From positions 252,461 through 316,460 of the forward strand of contig DIHK01000066.1 in assembly GCA_002420115.1 (NCBI GenBank): a stretch of 64,000 nt of DNA. Reading direction: 5' to 3'. The translations under genes and the position numbers were made by a program. How positions within the stretch are numbered: position 1 is the stretch's first letter; every line of letters starts with the position of its first letter. Under the pieces are notes generated by a model. It ran no database searches. It was not told where the DNA came from and was given only the letters and a program-made list of their open reading frames with translations. The DNA comes from Nitrospira sp. UBA5698 (GTDB lineage: Bacteria; Nitrospirota; Nitrospiria; Nitrospirales; Nitrospiraceae). This document shows positions 15,543 through 23,859 of the stretch, piece by piece.

Positions 15543-15758
15543 ATGATTGAAGAACGACGGCGTCGCGTGATCGACGTAATCACGCCCGTGGATTGGAAAA
15601 ATGTCGAATGGTTGCGGCGATTCATCACGGAGAACGGGCGGATCCTGCCTCGTCGCCTGACGGGGAATAGTCAGCAGCGGCAGCGTGAGATCGCTCGCGC
15701 GATCAAACGTGCGCGGCACATGGCGTTGTTGCCGTTCGGCGGGCAGTCTGAATTCTAG
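15543..15758 (+). CDS. rpsR: 30S ribosomal protein S18, zinc-independent paralogue
   Basis: The 71-residue protein matches S18: DVITPVDWKNVEWLRRFI, TENGRILPRRLTGN, and the RNA-binding QQRQREIARAIKRARHMALLPF. It has no Cys pair at the N-terminus, so it is the C-minus form. S18 binds S6 and 16S rRNA in the platform of the small subunit. An AAGGAG site lies just upstream of ATG 15543. It is the first of four zinc-free ribosomal protein paralogues in a row with S14, L31B and, further on, L28, a classic zinc-sparing set. Confidence 0.9.
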   Translation: MIEERRRRVIDVITPVDWKNVEWLRRFITENGRILPRRLTGNSQQRQREIARAIKRARHMALLPFGGQSEF

Positions 15759-15803
15759 CGAAGCCGTGGGCACACTTCATTTCCGAAGCAAGGGGGGCAG
15801 CGT

Positions 15804-16109
15804 ATGGCAAAGTTGAGCAGTCGATTGAGAAACGAGAAACGCAGGCGATTGGTCGTGCAGTATGCCGAGCGTCGCAAGGCGTTGAAAGCGGTGATCAAGA
15901 GTCAGACAAGCAGCGAGGAGCAGAAGCAGGAAGCGCAGCAGGCGCTGCAGAAGTTGCCGAGGAATTCGTCGCCCGTTCGGGTGCGCAATCGCTGTGCGAT
16001 CTCGGGGCGCGTGCGGGGATATCTGGGCCGATTCGATATGTCGCGGGTGGATTTTCGCCTGCTTGCGCTGAAGGGGCAGATTCCCGGGGTGCGAAAGTCA
16101 AGCTGGTAG
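15804..16109 (+). CDS. rpsN: 30S ribosomal protein S14, zinc-independent paralogue
   Basis: This 101-residue protein has the long, C-minus S14 form: NRCAISGRVRGYLGRFDMSR and a terminal KGQIPGVRKSSW. The shorter zinc form carries C-x-x-C ... C-x-x-C, which is absent. S14 helps assemble the head of the 30S subunit. C-minus S14 replaces the zinc form when Zur is inactive in Bacillus and Streptomyces, which supports the zinc-starvation reading. The ATG has GGGGG-type purines just upstream. Confidence 0.95.
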   Translation: MAKLSSRLRNEKRRRLVVQYAERRKALKAVIKSQTSSEEQKQEAQQALQKLPRNSSPVRVRNRCAISGRVRGYLGRFDMSRVDFRLLALKGQIPGVRKSSW

Positions 16110-16127
16110 TCGGCATAAGGAGGGGCG

Positions 16128-16412
16128 ATGAAACCTGGTATCCATCCTATGGGCTATCGTCCGGTTGTCTTTCACGATGTCGCGATCGACAAGCATTGGA
16201 TGATGATGTCGACGGTGCAGACCGATCAGACCACGGTGTGGGAAGACGGACGAACCTATCCGATTTACAAAGTTGAAACGTCGATGTACTCGCATCCGTT
16301 GTACACGGGGACGCAGCGCATCATCGATACCGAAGGGCGGGTCGAGAAATTCAATAAGAAATATCGTGGCCGGGGTGCAGCGGGAGGTCGTCGTGGCGAT
16401 CCCGCTGTCTGA
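16128..16412 (+). CDS. rpmE2: 50S ribosomal protein L31 type B (zinc-independent)
   Basis: The 94-residue product begins MKPGIHPMGYRPVVFHDVA and contains YPIYKVETSMYSHPLYTGTQ and IDTEGRVEKFNKKY, the hallmark of the YkgM/L31B form. It lacks the CxxC of zinc L31, which sits on the central protuberance and serves as a zinc store. Replacing it frees zinc. An AAGGAGGGG site precedes the ATG. The 3' end overlaps the next COG0523 gene by 20 bases. Confidence 0.96.
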   Translation: MKPGIHPMGYRPVVFHDVAIDKHWMMMSTVQTDQTTVWEDGRTYPIYKVETSMYSHPLYTGTQRIIDTEGRVEKFNKKYRGRGAAGGRRGDPAV

Positions 16413-17661
16413 GCCCCCGGCACGAACCGAGTCGAATGATGCCCGGCTTCCGGTCACCGTCGTCTGCGGGTTTGTCGGAGCCGGGAAGAGCACGTTGGTG
16501 CGGAAACTCCTCACCGGCCGGACCTCCGGCCGCATGGCCTTGCTGGTCCATGACCGCAGCGATGCCGGATTGGATCCAGCTCCTTACCGATCACAGGGCG
16601 TGGAGGTGTTTCGCCTCGGTGAAGTCCTCACCGAGTTGGTTCAACGATGTGTCGGGTGCTCCTTGCGCGAGAGTTTGACGAGCGCCGTCATGGCGATCGC
16701 CGACATGGGGCGGTTTGATCGGCTGCTGGTGGAGTGTTCCGGATTGGTCGAGCCGGTCTTCGTGGCCGAAGTCTTCAACGATGCCTGGGAAAACCAAGAG
16801 CCGTTGGCATCGAAGGCGCGACTGGATCACCTGGTCACGGTCGTCGACAGCCGGACCTTGTGGGACGATCTGCATGCCGTGGATGACGTGCAGGCTCGCG
16901 GTGTGAGTTGCGGAATGGACGACGGGCGGACGATTTCTGAACTGGTCGTGGAGCAGGTGGAGTATGCGACGGTGCTGGTGCTGTCCAAGACGGAGGGGTT
17001 GCCGAGCGGGAAGCAGCGGCGGTTGCGGAACCTGCTTGAAGCGTTGAACCCGGAAGCCGTGATGCTGTCGATGTCGGATGAATTGGAGCTGGAAGGGCAG
17101 ATCCTTGGAGCGCGCACGCTGGCCTCGATGCCGATCAGTTTTCAACCCGGCTGGGCCAAGCTCATCCATGGCGCGCCGCTGCCGACGATTTCGTCAGCTC
17201 ACTGGACGATGGGCGTGTTTAAGGCCACGCGCCCTTTCCATCCGGAGCGTTTGTGGGACCTGATTGAATCCGATTGGCCGGGGATGCTCCGGTGCAAAGG
17301 GCATTTCTGGATCGCATCTCAGCCGGAGCGGTGTTTTTCATGGGAGCAGACGGCCGGAGCAAGGCATTTTGAGTGTATCGGAGATTGGTGGGTGGCCACG
17401 CCGCGAGATGAATGGCCCACCGGTCGTGCGTTTGAGGCAGAGCTCACGCAGCAGTGGTCCGTCGAGTTCGGAGATCGCCGACAGACGTTCGGCTGGATCG
17501 GCTATCGACTGGATGTCATGGCCTGGCGACGGCGACTTCAGCGCTGCCTGTTGACACCCTCGGAGGTGCTGGAGGGCGAATCCGGCTGGCGACGGTTCGA
17601 CGATCCCTTCGCCCGCGCGATCGCCCATGCCGACGCCTACGACGAGGGAGACTTGGACTAG
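16393..17661 (+). CDS. COG0523 GTPase, divergent copy 4 (middle Cys and guanine motif altered)
   Basis: The 422-residue protein has P-loop GFVGAGKST, ECSGLVEP and the C-terminal RPFHPERLWD-type domain of the long YciC/ZigA-like class. Two hallmarks are altered. The metal motif reads QRCVGCSLRE, so the central Cys of CxCC is Gly, and the guanine-specificity NKxD is SKTE (VLVLSKTEG). GTP use and metal binding may therefore differ from other copies. Start GTG 16393 is chosen for GGGAGG five bases upstream; earlier in-frame codons lie in rpmE2. Similar loss of the middle Cys is seen in copy 7, so it is not a random defect. Confidence 0.88.
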   Translation: MAIPLSEPPARTESNDARLPVTVVCGFVGAGKSTLVRKLLTGRTSGRMALLVHDRSDAGLDPAPYRSQGVEVFRLGEVLTELVQRCVGCSLRESLTSAVMAIADMGRFDRLLVECSGLVEPVFVAEVFNDAWENQEPLASKARLDHLVTVVDSRTLWDDLHAVDDVQARGVSCGMDDGRTISELVVEQVEYATVLVLSKTEGLPSGKQRRLRNLLEALNPEAVMLSMSDELELEGQILGARTLASMPISFQPGWAKLIHGAPLPTISSAHWTMGVFKATRPFHPERLWDLIESDWPGMLRCKGHFWIASQPERCFSWEQTAGARHFECIGDWWVATPRDEWPTGRAFEAELTQQWSVEFGDRRQTFGWIGYRLDVMAWRRRLQRCLLTPSEVLEGESGWRRFDDPFARAIAHADAYDEGDLD

Positions 17662-17671
17662 GAGGAGACTG

Positions 17672-18952
<1,281 letters not shown>

Positions 18953-20152
18953 ATGCGTACGGACACCGCGCGGTTGCCGGTGACGGTCTTGTCGGGGTTT
19001 CTCGGTGCGGGAAAGACCACGGTGCTCAACCATGTGCTGCACAATCGGGAAGGATTGCGCGTGGCGGTGATCGTGAACGACATGAGCGATGTGAACATCG
19101 ATGTGATGCTGGTGGCCGAAGGCGGTGCGGCGCTGAGCCGCACGGAAGAGAAACTGGTGGAGATGAGCAACGGCTGCATCTGCTGCACTCTACGGGAAGA
19201 CCTGCTGAACGAAGTCGCCCGGCTGGCGGAAGAGGGGCGGTTTGAGTATCTGCTCATCGAGTCAACCGGTATCTCGGAGCCGATGCCGGTGGCGGAAACC
19301 TTCACGTTTCAAAACGCGCAGGGGCAGGCGTTGGCCGACCTGTCGCGGCTCGATACCATGGTCACGGTGGTGGACGGCCCGCGGTTTCTCCGCGACTATC
19401 GAGAAGGCGTGGAGTTGAAAGATCGTGGCCTGGCGGTGAGCGAGCAGGATGAGCGGACCATCACTGACCTGCTGATCGATCAGGTGGAGTTCGCCGATGT
19501 GCTTGTCGTGAATAAGACCGATTTGATGGAGCCACGTGAGTTGCAGGAACTGACGACGATTCTCGCGACGTTGAACCCGGACGCGGCGATCCGTCCGGTG
19601 CAATATGGGCATGTTCCGCCGGCGGAGATCCTCAATACAGGACGATTCGAATTCGCCAGAGCCTCGCAGGCGGCCGGGTGGATGAAGACGCTCCGCGAAG
19701 GCGCGCGGTCGGAATCTCAGGAATACGGCATTGCGAGCTTTGTCTATCGGAGTCGTCGCCCGTTTCACGCGCAGCGGTTGGCGGACCAGTTGCGTCGGCC
19801 CTGGCCAGGAGTGTTGCGCGCCAAAGGGTTGGTGTACTTGGCCAGCCGGCTGGAGTTCATCGGGGTGTTTTCACTGGCCGGGACCGTGTGGCAACTCGGC
19901 CCGATGGGGTGGTGGCGGGCCATGATACCGGAAGAACAGTGGCCCGATTCCGCCGAGGTAAAGGCGCAGATCAAGGCGATGTGGCATCCCAATTTCGGGG
20001 ACCGGCGCCAACAGATCGTCATCATCGGTCAGCGGATGGATGAGGCGGCGATCCGTGAGGCCCTTGACGCATGTCTGTTGACCGATGCGGAGCTGGCCGA
20101 GGGCAAACCCGCTTGGCGGAAATATCCGGATCCGTTTCCGCGCTGGAGCTGA
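18953..20152 (+). CDS. COG0523 GTPase, copy 6 (tandem duplicate of copy 5)
   Basis: This 399-residue protein starts at ATG 18953, directly after the stop of copy 5. It shows GFLGAGKTT, VNDMSDVNID, SNGCICCTLRED, ESTGISEPMPVAET and VVNKTD. The GTPase half follows copy 5 very closely, whereas the C-terminal half is more diverged (RPFHAQRLADQLRRPWPGV). So the pair arose by tandem duplication and the client-contacting C-terminal domain has changed faster. It may deliver metal to a different client. Family role as above. Confidence 0.94.
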   Translation: MRTDTARLPVTVLSGFLGAGKTTVLNHVLHNREGLRVAVIVNDMSDVNIDVMLVAEGGAALSRTEEKLVEMSNGCICCTLREDLLNEVARLAEEGRFEYLLIESTGISEPMPVAETFTFQNAQGQALADLSRLDTMVTVVDGPRFLRDYREGVELKDRGLAVSEQDERTITDLLIDQVEFADVLVVNKTDLMEPRELQELTTILATLNPDAAIRPVQYGHVPPAEILNTGRFEFARASQAAGWMKTLREGARSESQEYGIASFVYRSRRPFHAQRLADQLRRPWPGVLRAKGLVYLASRLEFIGVFSLAGTVWQLGPMGWWRAMIPEEQWPDSAEVKAQIKAMWHPNFGDRRQQIVIIGQRMDEAAIREALDACLLTDAELAEGKPAWRKYPDPFPRWS

Positions 20153-20193
20153 GTCGGAGCCGGTTGAGAACTCAGGAGTTGAGGAGGAATGGT

Positions 20194-21429
20194 ATGAAAG
20201 GCAAGGTGAGCGTCATCGTGGTGTCGGGTTTCGTCGGCGCCGGGAAGACGACGGTGCTCCGGCGTCTGGTGAGTGGACTGAATCCGGCGCGGACGGCGGT
20301 CATCACGAACGACCTGAGCGGATTGACCGGCGAGATCGAGTCCTTCGGCGGAGAACACTACCTTCGCGGTGAGGCGCTCGTTGAGTTGACGGCTGAGTGT
20401 ACCCGATGTTCCTTGCGCCAGCATGTCGCGGAAGCCATCGTGCGCCTGTCCGGATTCGGGCGGTACGACACCATCCTGATTGAAAATTCCGGCAGCACGG
20501 ATCCGCTCCTGATCGCCAATCTCTTCGAAACCGATGAGACCGAAGAGGTTGCCGTCTCAGCCGTCGCGCGTCTTGATCATTTGGTGACGGTCGTTGATGC
20601 GGAACGCTTCTGGGAGGACTATGAGTCCGGGGCCACGCTCCGCGAGCGGGGACTCGGCACGGGACCGGACGATGCGCGAACCCTCGCCGAACTGCTTGCG
20701 GATCAACTGGAATGCAGCACGACGCTCGTGCTCAACAAGTGCGATCGTGTGACGCCGGCGGAGCGGCAGCGTCTTGAGCGGTTTCTTTGGCAGGTCAACC
20801 CTGATGCGGGATACCTGGCAGTGTCCTTGGGAGACCTCGATTCCCCATTTTTGGAGACCACGCGCTCTCATGATCGTGCGTCGCAAGACATCACACCCGG
20901 GTGGATGCATTTGTTGAGCGGCACGTCGTTGTCGGAAGACGAGCATGATACAGAAACGTTCGTCTATCGGGCAAAACGGCCGTTCCATCCGCTCCGGTTT
21001 TGGCTGTTGATGCAAGAGGAATGGCCGGGTGTGCTGCGATCCAAAGGGTACTTCTGGGTCGCCTCGCAACCGAAGACTTGTTACATGTGGTCGCAGGCCG
21101 GGGCCAACTGTCTCTACGAGCGGCTGGGCCGCTGGTGGGTGGCAATTCCGGATCGGCACTGGCCGAAGGGAGAAGGGGCGCTCGACGAGCTGCGCAAGGT
21201 GTGGGATCTCGAATTCGGGGATCGCCGGATCGAACTGGCTTTCATCGGCGAGGAGATCGATCGCGTCGACTTGAAACGGCGGCTGGATGCTTGCCTGTTG
21301 ACCAGAGCGGAGCTTGCTCTGGATGAAGAGCTGTGGCGTGCCTTTCGCGATCCATTCAAGAAGCCGACGTGGGAAAAGCGGCATATGCGCTCCGAACGGC
21401 ACGACTTGTTGCCTGAGGAAGAGGGCTGA
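20194..21429 (+). CDS. COG0523 GTPase, divergent copy 7 (middle Cys lost)
   Basis: The 411-residue protein starts at ATG 20194 behind GAGGAGGAAT; an earlier frame is inside copy 6. It has GFVGAGKTT, NDLSGLTGEIESF, the altered metal motif AECTRCSLRQ (central Cys is Arg), ENSGSTDP in place of ESTG, and an intact LNKCD. The C-terminal domain has RPFHPLRFWLLMQEEWPGVL. With copy 4 it forms a subtype in which CxCC became CxxC and GFLG became GFVG. Metal preference may differ. The gene ends 4 bases before the next start. Confidence 0.9.
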   Translation: MKGKVSVIVVSGFVGAGKTTVLRRLVSGLNPARTAVITNDLSGLTGEIESFGGEHYLRGEALVELTAECTRCSLRQHVAEAIVRLSGFGRYDTILIENSGSTDPLLIANLFETDETEEVAVSAVARLDHLVTVVDAERFWEDYESGATLRERGLGTGPDDARTLAELLADQLECSTTLVLNKCDRVTPAERQRLERFLWQVNPDAGYLAVSLGDLDSPFLETTRSHDRASQDITPGWMHLLSGTSLSEDEHDTETFVYRAKRPFHPLRFWLLMQEEWPGVLRSKGYFWVASQPKTCYMWSQAGANCLYERLGRWWVAIPDRHWPKGEGALDELRKVWDLEFGDRRIELAFIGEEIDRVDLKRRLDACLLTRAELALDEELWRAFRDPFKKPTWEKRHMRSERHDLLPEEEG

Positions 21430-21433
21430 GCCG

Positions 21434-21655
21434 GTGCTTGATCTCAAAGAGATTCACGCAGCGGACGGACTGGGTTGTGAGCTCTGTAGTCTTCGCGAAC
21501 AAGGTGAAGGCCGTGATGTCGTCGCCCACATTCGAGCCGTGGACGATTTGGAACGGCGCGCGGCGACGGGAGAGATATGGCAACTCTGTCAATGCTGTCA
21601 GATTGCCTTGGCGCTCTGGGACAGCGCTGGTGTTGATGATCTTCCCAGCGCATAA
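21434..21655 (+). CDS. small two-C-x-x-C protein
   Basis: The 73-residue protein begins at GTG 21434, 4 bases after the GTPase stop. Two Cys groups, CELC near residue 15 and CQCC near 51, suggest a zinc-ribbon-like or metal-binding fold. The region between them is acidic and helical (AHIRAVDDLERRAATGEI). No family is recognised. Placed between a COG0523 gene and L28, it could be a recipient or donor for the chaperones. A longer frame from 21314 starts inside the GTPase and is not credible. Confidence 0.6.
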   Translation: MLDLKEIHAADGLGCELCSLREQGEGRDVVAHIRAVDDLERRAATGEIWQLCQCCQIALALWDSAGVDDLPSA

Positions 21656-21694
21656 CGGACAACGAGTGGAATAGATCAACCGCAAGGAGGAATG

Positions 21695-21931
21695 ATGGAA
21701 CGCTATTGTCAGGTGACCGGGAAGAAGCCGGTATCGGGAAACAACGTGAGCCATGCCAACAACAAGACGAGACGGCGATTTCTGCCGAATCTGCAGCGGA
21801 AACGCTACTTCCTGCCGGATGAAAATCGCTGGATTACGCTCTCGGTGTCCGCGCATGGCATGAAGATCATCGACAAACGAGGCCTGGCCAGAGTGGTTTC
21901 AGACATGCGGGCGGCCGGAGAAAAGATTTAG
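21695..21931 (+). CDS. rpmB: 50S ribosomal protein L28, zinc-independent paralogue
   Basis: About 78 residues: ERYCQVTGKKPVSGNNVSHA, NNKTRRRFLPNLQRKRYFLP, ending with IDKRGLARVVSDMRAAG. It has one N-terminal Cys only, so the CxxC of zinc-binding L28 forms is absent. AAGGAGG ends four bases before ATG 21695; ATG 21692 is possible but too close to it. L28 contributes to large-subunit assembly. With S18, S14 and L31B this completes a zinc-sparing set. Confidence 0.93.
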   Translation: MERYCQVTGKKPVSGNNVSHANNKTRRRFLPNLQRKRYFLPDENRWITLSVSAHGMKIIDKRGLARVVSDMRAAGEKI

Positions 21932-21952
21932 CGAGGAACGAGGAGGTTCATC

Positions 21953-22111
21953 ATGCGTGAAGTGATCGCCGTGGCCTGTATCGGCTGCGAATCGCCGGGC
22001 AAGTCGGTCTATTGGACGATGAAGAATAAGAAAAATGATCCGGATCGGATCGAATTGAAGAAATATTGTTCCTTCTGCCGCAAGCATGCGGTGCATAAAG
22101 AGAAGCGGTAA
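21953..22111 (+). CDS. rpmG: 50S ribosomal protein L33, Cys-containing form
   Basis: This 52-residue protein matches L33: MREVIAVACIGCESPGKSVY, WTMKNKKNDPDRIELKKYC and a terminal RKHAVHKEK. GGAGG lies just upstream of ATG 21953. Unlike its ribosomal neighbours it keeps both Cys pairs (CIGC and CSFC), so it should bind zinc. That is unexpected in a zinc-sparing operon and is discussed in the findings. It is followed by the third small membrane protein. Confidence 0.9.
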   Translation: MREVIAVACIGCESPGKSVYWTMKNKKNDPDRIELKKYCSFCRKHAVHKEKR

Positions 22112-22118
22112 CACGATT

Positions 22119-22430
22119 GTGACACAACCCAACCTTCATCGCATCCTGTTGGTCGGCGCGCTGCTTGCCTATCTGGCCTTGGCGTTGCCGTTGCCGTTTG
22201 TGTTGCTCGATCACCAGTGGGGGATTCTGACGGGTGATCCGATCCACTCGGCGGACGACGACCATGCCTGGCTGGATCATGCCGCGGGGGATGGCATGGC
22301 AGCAAGCGATGTCGGTGCCGCTCCGGACACCCTCATTACGGTTGATCCGTTCCCCGATCGGTCAGTCGTCGAGTCACGACGAGTTCACCTCCCTTCCGCT
22401 CGCGGTCCGCCGCACTCCTCCGTTCTATAG
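22119..22430 (+). CDS. small membrane protein with His motif, copy 3 (DUF2946-like)
   Basis: About 103 residues from GTG 22119, with a hydrophobic helix ILLVGALLAYLALALPLPF, then HSADDDHAWLDHAAGDG and a C-terminal SARGPPHSSVL. It is the third of four relatives in the window. ATG 22086 is an alternative but lies inside rpmG. It ends the second operator-controlled run. Function is unknown; the conserved His/Asp residues could bind metal on the outer face of the membrane. Confidence 0.6.
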   Translation: MTQPNLHRILLVGALLAYLALALPLPFVLLDHQWGILTGDPIHSADDDHAWLDHAAGDGMAASDVGAAPDTLITVDPFPDRSVVESRRVHLPSARGPPHSSVL

Positions 22431-22728
22431 CCGGCAATGACAGCAATCGTGGGTCCGGTCGGTCCAGGAGGATCGCCGGTCGCCCGACAAGGCATCAACG
22501 GGTAGGGACCGTCGGTGGAAGGGCCAGGGTGTTCCATCATTGGGTAGGTTCTGCTGGGTCCATGATGGCATTGTGCAGTTCCTGCCTAGGTGTCGCAGGT
22601 GTCCATCGCCGGTCGTGAGGAATTAGCTTGGTACAGACGTTGTTCTTGTCATTTGTGGTAGCGGCTGCAGATGTGACTATACCGGCCGGCCCCTGCTCGC
22701 CTCGCGACTGATGGAAAGGTGTATCCCG
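22431..22728. other. intergenic stretch, no gene recognised
   Basis: About 300 bases separate the small membrane protein from the DUF1826 gene. I see an inverted repeat CCATCAT/ATGATGG with a loop of about 20 bases near 22534-22568 and CCTGC/GCAGG just after it, so a structured leader is possible. There is no copy of the TGCAA-N5-TTGCA operator, and no clear promoter. Confidence 0.4.
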
Positions 22729-23436
22729 ATGAAGATTATCGAGCCGAGTCAGACGCCTCTTACGGAAGATCGTTACGACAGTCAGTTTGTCCTGACGTTG
22801 GATTCGAAGGGATCCGGCGCCGACGTCCCCAAGAACCTGGTGGTCGCAATGCAGCCGGCGGACTTCCACAGGATCAAAGATCCACAAAAAAACATCCTGC
22901 TGTATGCCTGGTCACCGTCCGCGCAGCTTCGGCAAGTGATCGAAGAGAGTCGCCTTGCCTTGCTACCGACCTGCTCTCTCACGCTGCCGAGCGAAGAGAT
23001 TGGACAGGCTGCCGCGCGGACGGCTGACCCTCTGGCCCGATGGATGCTGGAGGAGCTGGTCGACGTGCTGGCCGGTTATGCGACGCTGGTGCCGGAGAAG
23101 CGGGTAACGATTGCGTTCTGCAAAACCCGGGAACAGTCCTGTCCTGTCTTTCACATCGACCGGCTGTCGGTGCGCCTCTTATGCACGTTCAAAGGCCCGG
23201 GCACCGAGTGGCTGGATGACGCCCAGGTGCAGCGGCGATGCCTTGGCCGCGGCGACAACCGAAAAATCGCAGGGCCCGAGGCAATCGTCTATTCGACCCA
23301 GCCGTTTCAAGTCTGCCTGCTGAAAGGGGAGCATGGATCGACTCAGAAAGACTGTGGTGTGGTGCATCGTTCGCCGCGAGTTCCATCTGACAGTGAGGGA
23401 CGATGGTATCTCCGTGTGGATACGGGGTGGTCGTGA
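22729..23436 (+). CDS. DUF1826 family protein
   Basis: The 235-residue product has the family blocks: a moderately conserved N-terminal half, then KRVTIAFCKTREQSCPVFH, VRLLCTFKGPGTEWL, CLLKGEHG and VVHRSPRVP near the end. The GPGTEW, KGE and HRSP motifs with conserved His resemble a cupin-like metal or 2-oxoglutarate-type fold, but no activity is known. DUF1826 genes are recurrent Zur-regulon members and COG0523 neighbours, which fits this locus. ATG 22729 has AAAGG upstream; ATG 22711 would add six residues. Confidence 0.85.
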   Translation: MKIIEPSQTPLTEDRYDSQFVLTLDSKGSGADVPKNLVVAMQPADFHRIKDPQKNILLYAWSPSAQLRQVIEESRLALLPTCSLTLPSEEIGQAAARTADPLARWMLEELVDVLAGYATLVPEKRVTIAFCKTREQSCPVFHIDRLSVRLLCTFKGPGTEWLDDAQVQRRCLGRGDNRKIAGPEAIVYSTQPFQVCLLKGEHGSTQKDCGVVHRSPRVPSDSEGRWYLRVDTGWS

Positions 23437-23499
23437 GAGCCCTCTTCCCTGTCGATGGTGGGAACGATCACTCAGGAATCCATTCGAGAGGGACTGCTC

Positions 23500-23724
23500 A
23501 TGGATGAGCTTGCACTCTTGGAGCAAAAGAACTTACTCCGTGTCGAAGAAGCGGCCCGCATTCTAAATGTCAGTCGATGGACCGTGTATCGGTGGGTCGA
23601 AACCGGGCGACTGAGCGGTACTCGGTTGAGTGCCGGGAGCTTGCGGATCTTCAGTCATACGGTGGCCGCGTTAATTGCCCATCACTGTGTGGGCAGTACA
23701 CCGGTGTCCAGAAGCCGCACCTGA
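23500..23724 (+). CDS. small helix-turn-helix (excisionase/MerR-like) DNA-binding protein
   Basis: The 74-residue protein contains EEAARILNVSRWTVYRWVETG followed by RLSGTRLSAGSLRIF, the pattern of the excisionase-type winged helix-turn-helix. ATG 23500 has GAGAGGGA upstream. There is no integrase nearby, so excision is not supported. It sits between DUF1826 and a TonB receptor and could be a local regulator of either, or simply a small nucleoid factor. No effector domain is present. Confidence 0.7.
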   Translation: MDELALLEQKNLLRVEEAARILNVSRWTVYRWVETGRLSGTRLSAGSLRIFSHTVAALIAHHCVGSTPVSRSRT

Positions 23725-23859
23725 ATGAAGTCATCGGTATGCCCGGATTCGCCCAACGTGCTGCATCACATCGTATCGAATCCGCGATGGAGAGAGGTAT
23801 GGGAGTAACAACGACGGGAATCGGAGTGCGATTCTCGCGAATATATAAGGAGGCTGGTT

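Noticed and set aside
23500..23724. Excisionase as a mark of an integrated element
   Set aside because: No integrase, attachment repeats or tRNA are seen nearby.
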